Counted from the stretch's first letter, positions 18,015-25,447 are shown. The stretch: 31,964 bases of DNA from CBDHDN01 sp965261585 (GCA_965261585.1 CBDHDN010000038.1:1-31964); one strand, 5' to 3'. Translations and numbers: made by a program. The notes: generated by a model not told the origin, from the letters alone.

Positions 18015-19045
18015 GGCGCTCCCATGTCGGCCGCCGCGTCCGCCATCAACCGGTCGGCGCCGACGAGATCGGCCAGCCGGCGCAGCAGCACCATCGTGCC
18101 GCGGCCGCTGTGGCCGGAGATCACGAGCGGCGCCTGGCCCGCGGCCGCCGCCAACGCCGCCGTGGCCTCGACCAGCGCCGGCTCAGCCAGCGCATCGGCC
18201 TTGTTCAGCGCCACCAACTCGGGCTTGTCCGTCAGGACACCGCCATACGCCACCAGCTCGTCGCGTACGGCGGCATAGTTCTCGGCGATCGCCGCCGCCT
18301 GCGCCGTGCCGTCGACGACGTGCAGCAACACGCGGCAGCGTTCGATATGGGCGAGGAAGCGGTCGCCCAGGCCCTTGCCTTCGTGGGCGCCGGCAATCAG
18401 GCCTGGAATGTCGGCCAACACGAACTCATGGTCGTCGACGGCGACGACGCCGAGGATCGGGTGCATCGTCGTGAACGGGTAGTCCGCCACTTTCGGCCGC
18501 GCCCGGCTGACCGCCGCCAGCAGCGTCGACTTGCCGGCATTCGGCAGGCCGACAAGGCCAATGTCGGCGATCAGCTTGAGGCGCAGCCACAACCAGCGCT
18601 CCTCGCCGGGCAGCCCCGGCTGGGCCCGCCGTGGCACCCGTTCCGTGGCACTCTTGAACCGGGCGTTGCCGCGCCCGCCGATGCCGCCGCGGGCCAGCAC
18701 GACGCGCTGGCCTGGCTCTGTCAGGTCGGCGACCTGCATCGCCTTGTCGTCGGCCAGGATCGCGGTCCCCGGCGGCACCAGGATGGTCAGCACCGGCGCC
18801 GACGCGCCGGTTCGCTGGCGGCCCATGCCATGGGCGCCGCGCGCCGCCTTGAAGTGCTGCTTGTAGCGAAAGTCGATCAGTGTGTTGAGGCCGCCGACAC
18901 ACTCGGCGACGACGTCGCCGCCACGCCCGCCGTCACCGCCGTCGGGCCCACCGAATTCGACATTCTTCTCGCGGCGAAAGCTGACGCAGCCGACGCCGCC
19001 GTCGCCGGAGCGCACGTAGATCTTGGCCTCGTCGAGGAACTTCAT
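18011..19045 (-). CDS. obgE: GTPase Obg/CgtA
   Basis: Obg is an essential GTPase that acts in late 50S ribosome assembly and stress signalling. The 344-residue protein starts MKFLDEAKIYVRSGDGG. It has a Gly-rich Obg fold (GGPDGGDGGRGGDVV, LARGGIGGRGNARF) over the first 155 residues. The G domain follows: GLPNAGKSTLL (G1), FTTMHP (G2), DIPGLIAGAHEG (G3) and LNKADAL (G4). The ATG at 19045 was chosen over one 45 nt upstream because the family begins at MKF. No long C-terminal extension is present. It follows rpmA, from which it is separated by a 217-nt gap with a large palindrome. Confidence 0.97.
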   Translation of the reverse strand: MKFLDEAKIYVRSGDGGVGCVSFRREKNVEFGGPDGGDGGRGGDVVAECVGGLNTLIDFRYKQHFKAARGAHGMGRQRTGASAPVLTILVPPGTAILADDKAMQVADLTEPGQRVVLARGGIGGRGNARFKSATERVPRRAQPGLPGEERWLWLRLKLIADIGLVGLPNAGKSTLLAAVSRARPKVADYPFTTMHPILGVVAVDDHEFVLADIPGLIAGAHEGKGLGDRFLAHIERCRVLLHVVDGTAQAAAIAENYAAVRDELVAYGGVLTDKPELVALNKADALAEPALVEATAALAAAAGQAPLVISGHSGRGTMVLLRRLADLVGADRLMADAAADMGAP

Positions 19046-19207
19046 GGCCGCCGCCGGCCCGCCATCTGCGCCCACACCGCGCGCCGCCATGAAGCAGCCG
19101 CCCTCGGGGACGAGATACGCGGGGCTACCGTGAACGTCGTTGCCATCTCAATGGAACCGGGAATCTTGCGAATCCTTGCGGGGAGTGGCCGGGGCCGCGA
19201 AACGACT

Positions 19208-19233
19208 AAGGGGAATGGCGCGCCATTCCCCTT
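19208..19233 (-). terminator. Perfect 26-nt palindrome between rpmA and obgE
   Basis: The sequence from AAGGGGAATGGCG (19208-19220) to CGCCATTCCCCTT (19221-19233) is a perfect inverted repeat with no unpaired loop bases in the duplex reading. It lies 30 nt after rpmA and could reduce transcription into obgE. No long T run follows, so it may be an attenuator, a processing site or a protein-binding site rather than a strong terminator. Confidence 0.5.
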
Positions 19234-19262
19234 GCGAAACACGACCGGCGGTCTGCCCCGCG

Positions 19263-19535
19263 CTACTCGGCCGGCACCACCGGGTTGGCCACGATGGACA
19301 CGAAGGTGCGGCCGCCGCGCTTCCTGGCGAAGGCGACCCGTCCGGGGCTCAGCGCGAACAGCGTGTGGTCCTTGCCCATGCCGATGTTCTCGCCGGGATG
19401 GAACTTGGTGCCGCGCTGGCGCACGATGATGTTGCCCGGCACGACGGACTGGCCGCCGTACTTTTTCAAGCCAAGCCGCCGGCCTGCGGAATCGCGGCCG
19501 TTGCGGGAGCTGCCCCCCGCCTTTTTGTGTGCCAT
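19263..19535 (-). CDS. rpmA: 50S ribosomal protein L27
   Basis: L27 sits at the peptidyl-transferase centre of the 50S subunit. The 90-residue protein begins MAHKKAGGSSRNGRDSAGRR, the classical N-terminus, followed by LGLKKYGGQ, IIVRQRGTKFHPG and GMGKDHTLFAL. It starts 5 nt after the rplU stop, in the universal rplU-rpmA order. No N-terminal extension needing cleavage is seen. Confidence 0.99.
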   Translation of the reverse strand: MAHKKAGGSSRNGRDSAGRRLGLKKYGGQSVVPGNIIVRQRGTKFHPGENIGMGKDHTLFALSPGRVAFARKRGGRTFVSIVANPVVPAE

Positions 19536-19540
19536 CGCCC

Positions 19541-20155
19541 CTACTCCTCGTCCTTGGAGGCGGCCGGCTTCTTCTTCGCCGCAGGAGTCTTTGCCGCCGG
19601 CTTTTTGGCCGCCGGCTTCTTCGCCGCGGCCTTGCTCCCGGCCGCCGCGGCCTTGCTCACAGTGGCCGTTGCCTTGGTCGCCGGCGTCTTTGCCTCGGCC
19701 TTGCTCTCGGTGGCCGTTGCCTTCGCCGCCGGCTTCTGTGCCGCGGCCTTCGGTGCCGCGTCCTCGGCTGCCGGCGCCGCTGTCGCGTCGGCCTTCGGCG
19801 CGGCCTTGGCTTTGGCCGGCTTCGCCGTGGCGCGTTGGGTGCCCGCGGCCATGATGTCGGTGATGCGCACGACCGTCAGGTCCTGGCGATGGCCTTTGGT
19901 GCGGCGATAGCCCTTCCGCCGCTTCTTCTTGAAGACGATGATCTTCTCGCCGCGCGTCTGCTCGATCAGCTCGGCCGCGACGGCCGCGCCGGCAAGCCTG
20001 GGCGCGCCGACGTCGCGCTTGTCGCCATCGCCGACCATCAGCACATCGTCGAAGGTGATCGTGCTGCCGGGCTCGCCCGTCAGCTTCTCGATGGCGATCA
20101 GATCGCCGGTGGTGACGCGATACTGCTTGCCGCCAGTGCGGATCACTGCGTACAT
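19541..20155 (-). CDS. rplU: 50S ribosomal protein L21 with long Ala/Lys-rich tail
   Basis: L21 is a 50S subunit protein that binds 23S rRNA domain I. The core begins MYAVIRTGGKQYRVTTGD and contains ITFDDVLMVGDGD, KIIVFKKKRRKGYRRTKGHR and DLTVVRITDI, ending near residue 104. About 100 further residues are an extreme low-complexity tail of Ala, Lys, Pro and Thr (repeats of the type KKPAAKKPAAKTPAA) ending KDEE, so the protein is 204 residues, roughly twice the E. coli protein. The ATG at 20155 matches the family start. It is first in the leftward cluster, with a clear promoter at 20220-20247. Confidence 0.97.
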   Translation of the reverse strand: MYAVIRTGGKQYRVTTGDLIAIEKLTGEPGSTITFDDVLMVGDGDKRDVGAPRLAGAAVAAELIEQTRGEKIIVFKKKRRKGYRRTKGHRQDLTVVRITDIMAAGTQRATAKPAKAKAAPKADATAAPAAEDAAPKAAAQKPAAKATATESKAEAKTPATKATATVSKAAAAGSKAAAKKPAAKKPAAKTPAAKKKPAASKDEE

Positions 20156-20219
20156 GGCTCGAAACACCGGTGACAAAAATAAAGTGTCGCGGGACTGCCA
20201 GGCTCGCGAGGTCGCGCGG

Positions 20220-20247
20220 ACTATACGCAGCCTGCGCCCGGTGTCAA
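20220..20247 (-). promoter_or_regulatory. Sigma70-type promoter for rplU
   Basis: On the minus strand a perfect -35 TTGACA (20247-20242) is separated by 16 nt from TATAGT (20225-20220). It lies about 65 nt upstream of the rplU ATG and points into the rplU-rpmA-obgE-proBA-nadD cluster. This is the best promoter in the window. Confidence 0.78.
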
Positions 20248-20297
20248 CGGCCCAGGCTGACCCAACTCTGCCCGGGTCGCCGTCATCGCGTCCAACC

Positions 20298-20327
20298 TTG
20301 CGGGCGCCCCGGACCCTGCGCTACAAG
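20298..20327 (+). promoter_or_regulatory. Weak candidate promoter for tRNA-Ser
   Basis: TTGCGG (20298-20303) and TACAAG (20322-20327) are 18 nt apart and end 27 nt before the tRNA. The match is weak; the position is what supports it. Confidence 0.3.
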
Positions 20328-20354
20328 TCGCCGCGCTTCGTCAGGGTCCACCGC

Positions 20355-20445
20355 GGAGGGGTGCCGGAGTGGTCGATCGGGGCGGTCTCGAAAACCGTTG
20401 TACCCTTAACGGGTACCGTGGGTTCGAATCCCACCCCCTCCGCCA
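20355..20445 (+). tRNA. tRNA-Ser (anticodon CGA)
   Basis: The acceptor strands GGAGGGG (20355-20361) and CCCCTCC near the 3' end pair perfectly, followed by G and an encoded CCA (20443-20445). The anticodon loop CTCGAAA gives CGA, read as serine (UCG codons). A long variable arm (with TACCC / GGGTA pairing) and the T-loop TTCGAAT are typical of class II serine tRNAs. Its 3' end is a likely integration site: a truncated tyrosine integrase begins 143 bases downstream in the same orientation. Confidence 0.96.
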
Positions 20446-20520
20446 GTACAGCTTCCATGATGTTCCCGTAAGAGTCTACTAACCACCTGATAGTACATGA
20501 TTTTCTGTTGCTGTATTGTG

Positions 20521-20549
20521 TTGCCTGTGCCCCCGTGATGCCGTAAATT
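20521..20549 (+). promoter_or_regulatory. Candidate promoter for the integrase
   Basis: TTGCCT (20521-20526) and TAAATT (20544-20549) are separated by 17 nt, 39 nt before the integrase ATG. The surrounding DNA is more AT-rich than the chromosome around it, as expected of island DNA. Confidence 0.4.
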
Positions 20550-20587
20550 CCCGCTTATTGTGTTGGGCAAAATGTGGGGCAAGAGAT

Positions 20588-21320
20588 ATGGCGCTCACGG
20601 CAGCGAAGGCAAAAGCACTCTCCGAACCGGGCATGCACGGTGCTGGGCGCGGACTGTATCTGCGCATCGCGAAGGGCGGCTCTAAGGGCTGGATTTTGCG
20701 GATCGTCATCGACGGGCGTCGGCGGGATATCGGCCTCGGCGGCCATCCGGCCGTCACTCTCGCCAAGGCCCGCCAGCTCGCCGACGCGCACCGGCTGGCG
20801 GTCGCGGAAGGGCGCGACCCGTTGGCCGAAAAGCGCCGGGCGAAGATGCCGACCTTCACCGAGGCCGCGGCCAAGGTGCACGAGGCCAACCTGCCCCGCT
20901 GGAAGAACGGGAAGCATACTGCTCAGTGGTTGAGCACATTGGAGCGATACGCCTTCCCGACCATCGGCAAGATGCGCCTCGACCGTATCGAGCGGCGCGA
21001 CGTGCTGGCGATCTTGGCGCCGATATGGTCGACAAAGCCCGAAACGGCCCGGCGCGTTCGCCAGCGTATTCGTACCGTCCTGAAATGGGCGCAGGCGCAT
21101 GGCTATGTCGAGCACAACGCCGCTGGCGAGGGCATCGATGGCGCGCTCCCGCCCATGCCGCACGTCAAGGCACACTTCCTCGCCCTGCCCTATGTCGAGG
21201 TCCCGGCCGCACTGGAAACGATAGACGCTTCGCCTGCGGTGCTGGCCGCGAAGCTGTGCATGCGGTTCCTGATCCTGACCGCCGCCCGATCGGGCGAAGC
21301 ACGAGGCGCGCAGTGGTCTG
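20588..21320 (+). pseudogene. int: P4-type tyrosine integrase, truncated at a group II intron
   Basis: The first 244 residues of a tyrosine recombinase of the P4 island type are present. The N-terminal arm-binding domain (MALTAAKAKALSEPGMHG, GRRRDIGLGGHPAVTLAKAR) is followed by the core-binding domain (residues 95-190). The start of the catalytic domain ends in FLILTAARSGEARGAQWS, which includes the first catalytic Arg. The frame is then interrupted by GTGCG at 21321, the start of a group II intron. The rest of the catalytic domain (HxxR, Tyr) does not reappear after the intron. Even after splicing, therefore, the enzyme would lack its nucleophile. The gene lies just after tRNA-Ser, the usual attachment target of such integrases, and marks the left edge of a former island. 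Confidence 0.88.
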
Positions 21321-21679
21321 GTGCGCCAGGCGAACTGGCAGAAGGTAGGGGGTGCAAGTCCCCCGGAACGAAGGAGTAACCGAACCACGTTTCTCCGCGA
21401 GCCGTGCGTTGGCTCCCGTGAGGGGGCAGGCGAAGCGTCGGTAGCGGCATGGATGGGCAGGGCTATTGAGCACCGTAAAAGCGATGGTCCGGGGTGCCGA
21501 GGCTTTCAGATCGGTCGAAGGCAATATTGCAGGCGTCGTTTTGGTGAGATGTCGGCGAGCCCCGCGGTGTCAGAGAACCCATGCACGTTCGCACGCCTTC
21601 TGTTGGGACCCTGGGAGGTCTTCAAACTGCCCCGGTTGTCGTAAAGGGGCCGCGTAGGGAATGGAGAAAACCGAAGCCT

Positions 21680-23167
21680 ATGATGAACGGTTTGAAGAAG
21701 TCGGATGAGGCCGTACGACCTGTGAGGGCGGCGAACAAGGGAGCGCGAGCTTCTGCGGAGTCGCCGGAGGAAAGGGCCTCAACCAAGGGGAATCCGGATT
21801 GCCAAAGCACGCGCCGAACCCAGTGTCGGGTAAGCGTGCCACAGGCGGCGGCCCGGATACGGAAAGCTGCAGAGAGAAACCCGAAGGAACGTCTCACTGC
21901 GCTCTTCCACCACATTACGCCGGACGCGCTCGGTGCGGCCTACTTCGCATTGAAGAAGGACGCAGCAGCCGGTGTCGACGGCGTTACGTGGGACATGTAC
22001 GGCGAGGGTCTGGATGAGCGCCTGCTCGACCTGCACCGGCGCCTGCACAGAGGGGGAGCGTACCGGGCGCCACCGGTTCGGCGGGTAGAGGTACCCAAGC
22101 CGGACGGGGGGACACGACCGCTCGGGATCGCGGCGCTGGAGGACAAGGTCGTCCAGAAGGCGGTTGTGGATGTGATCCTGACACCGATCTACGAGGTGGT
22201 GTTTCTTGGCTTCAGCTACGGGTTCCGACCGGGGCGGGGGGCGCACGATGCGCTCGATGCCCTGGCCTTCGGGATAGAACGGCGCAAGGTCAGCTGGATA
22301 GTCGATGCAGACCTCCGGGCGTACTTCGACACGATCCCGCGGGATTGGTTGATCACGTTCCTAGAGCACCGCATCGGAGACAGGCGGGTCATCCGTCTGA
22401 TCCGGAAATGGCTGAGCGCCGGCGTCATAGAGAGTGGGTCATGGGCAGATACGGGTATGGGCACGCCGCAGGGGGCAATAGTCTCCCCCGTCTTGGCGAA
22501 CGTGTTCCTGCATTACGTGCTCGACGTGTGGTTCCACAAGAAATGGCGCCCGAACGTCCCGGATGGCGAAGCGATCATCGTCCGTTACGCTGACGATATC
22601 GTTGTCGGGTTCCAACACAAGCGGGATGCGGAGCGGTACCTCCGCGACGTTCGGGAGAGGCTGGCCCGGTTCGGTCTCAGCCTCCACCAGGACAAGACCC
22701 GCCTCGTGGAGTTTGGCCGGTTCGCGGATTTGAACCGGCGCCAGCGCGGGGTGGGCAAGCCGGAGACTTTCGACTTTCTGGGCCTCACGCACTATTGCAC
22801 GACGACCCTGAGAGGACGCTTTCGGCTTGGTCGCAAACCGGTTGCCAAACGGGTCAACAGGACCCTGGCGCGCATCGACGAGGTGCTTCGCAAGCGCTGG
22901 CACCACGACATCTGGGAAGTTGGTAGGTGGCTGGGGCGAGTCTGCAATGGCTGGCTCAACTACTTTGCCGTCCCAGGGTCAGGCCGGTTCATCCGTGCGT
23001 TCCTCCGCAGGCTGCAACGCCGGTGGATGCGGGCGCTACGCCGCCGGTCCCAGCGAGCCCGATTTAGTTGGAAGCGACTGGAGCGCATGACCGAAATCCT
23101 GTGGCCACGCGCCTCCATCCGCCACCCATGGCCGGACCAGCGGTTCGCCGTCAAGCACCCGAGGTAG
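21680..23167 (+). CDS. ltrA: Group II intron reverse transcriptase/maturase
   Basis: The intron-encoded protein helps the RNA splice and copies it into DNA. The 495-residue protein has reverse-transcriptase blocks RT0-RT7 (AAGVDGVTWDMYGEGLDERL, PKPDGGTRPLGIAALEDKVV, FLGFSYGFRPGRGAHDALDA, GTPQGAIVSPVLANVFLHYV), the catalytic VRYADDIVVGF and ETFDFLGLTHY. The maturase X domain follows (NGWLNYFAVPGSGRF). It ends HPWPDQRFAVKHPR with no HNH endonuclease domain. A longer frame back to 21581 would run into intron RNA, so the ATG at 21680 is preferred. The stop is directly followed by domain V. No inactivating change is visible. Confidence 0.95.
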   Translation: MMNGLKKSDEAVRPVRAANKGARASAESPEERASTKGNPDCQSTRRTQCRVSVPQAAARIRKAAERNPKERLTALFHHITPDALGAAYFALKKDAAAGVDGVTWDMYGEGLDERLLDLHRRLHRGGAYRAPPVRRVEVPKPDGGTRPLGIAALEDKVVQKAVVDVILTPIYEVVFLGFSYGFRPGRGAHDALDALAFGIERRKVSWIVDADLRAYFDTIPRDWLITFLEHRIGDRRVIRLIRKWLSAGVIESGSWADTGMGTPQGAIVSPVLANVFLHYVLDVWFHKKWRPNVPDGEAIIVRYADDIVVGFQHKRDAERYLRDVRERLARFGLSLHQDKTRLVEFGRFADLNRRQRGVGKPETFDFLGLTHYCTTTLRGRFRLGRKPVAKRVNRTLARIDEVLRKRWHHDIWEVGRWLGRVCNGWLNYFAVPGSGRFIRAFLRRLQRRWMRALRRRSQRARFSWKRLERMTEILWPRASIRHPWPDQRFAVKHPR

Positions 23168-23233
23168 GAGCCGGATGGTTCAACGACCACGTCCGGATCT
23201 GCGCGGGGGGTGCGCAGCAATGCGCATTCCTAC
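23168..23233 (+). ncRNA. Group II intron domains V and VI
   Basis: GAGCCGGATGG (23168-23178) folds with CCACGTCCGGATCT (23187-23200) into the domain V hairpin, with the catalytic AGC triad in GAGCC. Next, GGGGTGCGCA-GCAA-TGCGCATTCC (split here by its tetraloop, 23207-23230) makes the domain VI stem, followed by TAC. Confidence 0.82.
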
Positions 23234-23446
23234 CGTAACTTCTTCTCGACGCTGAAGGAGATCGGCTAGGTCAGCAACGAAATCGACGTCGCCAAGTTCA
23301 TCACGAACGAGTTCGTCGCCCCGGCCAACGACTTCGACCAGGCGCGCGTTGCGGCCGACGCCACCGGCTATGCGGCGACCGAGGACATGGCGGGTGTCGA
23401 CGTCGACAAGATCAAGGCCCGCTTCTTCGCCAACGCGGTCCGTTAG
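23234..23446 (+). pseudogene. C-terminal remnant of an ABC transporter substrate-binding protein
   Basis: Read in the frame of CGT at 23234, the sequence gives RNFFSTLKEIG, a stop at 23267-23269, then EIDVAKFITNEFVAPANDF and a tail ending KARFFANAVR before TAG at 23444-23446. The phrase resembles the C-terminus of nitrate/sulfonate/thiamine-precursor-type binding proteins. The internal TAG needs only one change from a Lys codon (AAG). The N-terminal part is absent because the group II intron directly abuts it. It lies 145 nt before the Gfo/Idh gene, which may have belonged to the same catabolic operon. The family call rests on a short stretch and is moderate. Confidence 0.5.
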
Positions 23447-23467
23447 GCGCCGCCGGAAGCGGTTGCT

Positions 23468-23490
23468 CCCTCCCCCCTTGTGGGGGAGGG
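23468..23490. repeat. GC-rich palindrome of dispersed-repeat type
   Basis: CCCTCCCCCC (23468-23477) pairs with GGGGGAGGG (23482-23490) around a short loop, followed by TCGGGGTGGGGGG. Palindromes of this form are common between genes in alphaproteobacterial genomes. It may end transcription from upstream. Confidence 0.6.
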
Positions 23491-23591
23491 TCGGGGTGGG
23501 GGGTGAAACGCCCGTCTGTGGTTGTGACCAAGGCCGTGGCACGACGCAGCATGACCTCGTACGGCCGCGCGCTCTGTCAGGGAGGAGCCAA

Positions 23592-24680
23592 ATGGCGGAC
23601 AATCTGAAGGTGCTCGTCGTCGGCGTCGGCAACATGGGGGCGTCCCATGCGCTGGCCTACGACAAACTCGACGGGTTCGAGCTCGCCGGCCTCATGAGCC
23701 GCACCATAAGGGACCGCACCGACTTGCCGCCGGAGCTGTCGCGTGTCGAACGATTCGATGACTTCGACGCGGCGCTGGCCGCCGTGAAGCCGGACGTCGT
23801 GTCCGTCAACACGTACCCCGACACCCACGCCGACTTCGCCACTCGTGCCATGGCGGCCGGCTGTCACGTGTTCATGGAGAAGCCGATCGCGACGACCGTC
23901 GCCGACGCCGAACGCGTCGTTGCCAAGGCGCATGAGACGGGCCGCAAGCTCGTCATCGGCTACATCCTGCGCGTTCATCCATCGTGGGTGAAGTTCGTCG
24001 AGGTCGCCCGGGCCCTGGGCAAGCCGCTCGCGATGCGCATGAACCTGAACCAACAGAGCAGCGGCGACGCCTGGCCGTGGCACAAGGCGCTCATGGAGTC
24101 GCTGTCGCCGATCGTCGATTGCGGCGTCCATTATGTCGACGTCATGTGCCAGATGACCCGGGCCAACCCGATCCGCGTGCACGGCATCGGCGCCCATCTC
24201 AGCGACGAGGTGAGGGTCTACAACTACGGCCACCTGCACGTCGTGTTCGACGACGGCTCGGTCGGCTGGTACGAGGCCGGCTGGGGCCCGATGATGAGCG
24301 AGGTCGCCTATTTCGTGAAGGACGTGGTCGGGCCCAAGGGCTCGGCCTCGAGCGTCGTGCCCCAAGACGGCGGCAAGGACGCCAAGTTGGACGCGATCTC
24401 GGACTCGGCCAACATCAACCAGCACACCAAGACCAACGCGATAAAGATCCACTACGCGGATCTGGACGCGAACAACAACTTCAAGATCCCCGACGAATGG
24501 ATCAGCATGGCCGACGAGCCGGACCATCAGGCTCTGTGCGATCGCGAGCAGGCGGTCCTGCTGCAGGCGATCCGCGACGACCTGGACTTGACGGACTCCA
24601 TGAACGATGCCGTGAAGAGCCTGAAGATCGTGCTCGCCGCGGACGAAAGCATCCGCACCGGCCAGGCCGTCAAGCTGTAG
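23592..24680 (+). CDS. Gfo/Idh/MocA-family oxidoreductase
   Basis: This is a 362-residue NAD(P)-dependent sugar or inositol-type dehydrogenase. The N-terminal Rossmann fold carries VLVVGVGNMGASHALAY (GxGxxG), followed by DVVSVNTYPDTHADFA and the family motif HVFMEKPIA, whose EKP Lys is catalytic. The C-terminal alpha/beta domain contains SPIVDCGVHYVDVMCQM, matching the D-x-G-x-H active-site pattern. The ATG at 23592 follows AGGGAGGAG and fits the family start. The substrate cannot be told. The upstream binding-protein remnant suggests an uptake-plus-oxidation locus that has been partly deleted. The downstream gene is on the opposite strand. Confidence 0.9.
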   Translation: MADNLKVLVVGVGNMGASHALAYDKLDGFELAGLMSRTIRDRTDLPPELSRVERFDDFDAALAAVKPDVVSVNTYPDTHADFATRAMAAGCHVFMEKPIATTVADAERVVAKAHETGRKLVIGYILRVHPSWVKFVEVARALGKPLAMRMNLNQQSSGDAWPWHKALMESLSPIVDCGVHYVDVMCQMTRANPIRVHGIGAHLSDEVRVYNYGHLHVVFDDGSVGWYEAGWGPMMSEVAYFVKDVVGPKGSASSVVPQDGGKDAKLDAISDSANINQHTKTNAIKIHYADLDANNNFKIPDEWISMADEPDHQALCDREQAVLLQAIRDDLDLTDSMNDAVKSLKIVLAADESIRTGQAVKL

Positions 24681-24724
24681 GGTCTGATCCTGACGCTTGT
24701 GGTAGGCAGTGGCCGCGGGGAGCC

Positions 24725-25030
24725 TTAGTTCACGGCACCTTCAACCGTGATGGCATCCTGGGTGGCGGCCGGGACAGCGGCGACGTCGTCCGGCGTTTCG
24801 GGCGCGCCGGCGCAGACTTCCTCGCCCTGGAACCCGCGGAGGATGCGGCAGTCACGCTGGGTAACGACGGACAGCATGTTGTCTGGCACGGTCTTGCCGG
24901 TCGTCAGGTAGCTCACGCCGGACGCGGCCGTGGTTGCGATCGTGACAATGGGAACGCAGGCGCTCAGCAGCACCGGGACCGCGAGCACCATGCCAAGGCG
25001 CCGGGCCGTTCTCCAGTCAAGCGACATCAC
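24725..25030 (-). CDS. Small predicted lipoprotein of unknown function
   Basis: The 101-residue protein has a basic start (MMSLDWRTARRLG), a hydrophobic stretch (MVLAVPVLLSAC) and a lipobox LSAC with Cys at about residue 25, so it should be lipid-anchored. The mature part GVSYLTTGKTVPDNMLSVV and TQRDCRILRGFQGEEVC contains two further Cys that may form a disulfide. Proteins with this GKxxxDxxLSxVxxRDC pattern look familiar from alphaproteobacteria, but I know of no assigned function. The tail is low-complexity (PETPDDVAAVPAATQ). The start could be either of two adjacent ATGs (25030 or 25027). Confidence 0.75.
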   Translation of the reverse strand: MMSLDWRTARRLGMVLAVPVLLSACVPIVTIATTAASGVSYLTTGKTVPDNMLSVVTQRDCRILRGFQGEEVCAGAPETPDDVAAVPAATQDAITVEGAVN

Positions 25031-25447
25031 TGAAACTCCAATTCTGAACGGAAATGAGACGCTCTCGCCAATGCGACCGTCGTTGGGGATTCGTTAAGCA
25101 GGATCCGTGCCAGCGACCGTCGCGTGCGGCGTCAAGGGCCGCTTAGGGTTACCCATTTGGGGTACGGTCGTGCCGCCGCGGCACGGCTGTAAGCCCCGCC
25201 GACACCGCGTGGGCCCGTTCAGGCCGCCGATTGGCGGATGACGGCCCGATGGGGCGCCGTGCGGTGTAACCGGCGCCGACACCGAGCCGGTCAAACACCG
25301 GCACCGCCATCGGGCAGTCCGGAAAACGTATGAGTTTCCAGTTGGTTGCGCGAGCACCGGCGGCTGTAAGGACCGCCGACACCCAAGGGCCTGGGCGCCG
25401 CACCACGGGTCGTCTACGCTGACCGCAAGGCAGGGGCACCCGCGGTC
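25031..25447. other. Non-coding stretch with several hairpins
   Basis: No convincing gene is seen on either strand. The stretch holds a hairpin at 25148-25165 (GTTACCC / GGGGTAC), a GTGCCG-CCG-CGGCAC hairpin at 25170-25184, a CCGCC-GATT-GGCGG hairpin near 25223-25236, and the three-copy motif listed separately. It separates a leftward lipoprotein gene from a rightward dehydrogenase gene, so it also holds divergent promoters that I cannot place. Confidence 0.5.
25185..25384. repeat. Hairpin motif repeated three times
   Basis: Three related copies occur at 25185-25206 (GGCTGTAAGCCCCGCCGACA, then CC), 25261-25284 (GCGGTGTAACCGGCGCCGAC, then ACC) and 25361-25384 (CGGCTGTAAGGACCGCCGAC, then ACC). 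The shared pattern is GG(C)TGTAA, 4-6 variable bases, CGCCGACACC, in which GG(C)TGT can pair with ACACC. The loop bases vary while the stem is kept. Copies 1 and 3 also share a GGGCC segment just after the motif. Confidence 0.6.

Larger units (their letters stand above)
21321..23233 (+). mobile_element. Group II intron
   Basis: The element begins GTGCGCCAGGCGAACTGG, a standard group II 5' end (GUGYG). It contains a structured 5' RNA region (including a GTAGGGGGTGCAAGTCCCCC segment), a maturase gene in domain IV, and domains V and VI at the 3' end, ending near TAC at 23231-23233. The length of about 1.9 kb is normal. It is inserted inside a tyrosine integrase gene on the left. The sequence to its right, however, is the tail of a transporter binding protein, so the two exons do not belong together. 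The exact 3' end is uncertain by a few bases. Confidence 0.88.

Noticed and set aside
18002..19429. 475-codon open frame on the plus strand
   Set aside because: It lies opposite obgE and rpmA and has no recognisable domain.
20446..23446. New defence system in the tRNA-Ser island
   Set aside because: The reverse transcriptase is a group II intron maturase followed directly by domains V and VI, not a retron or defence RT, and no partner genes are present.
25185..25384. Possible CRISPR array
   Set aside because: Only three imperfect copies, uneven spacing (about 76 and 100 bases) and no cas genes in the window.
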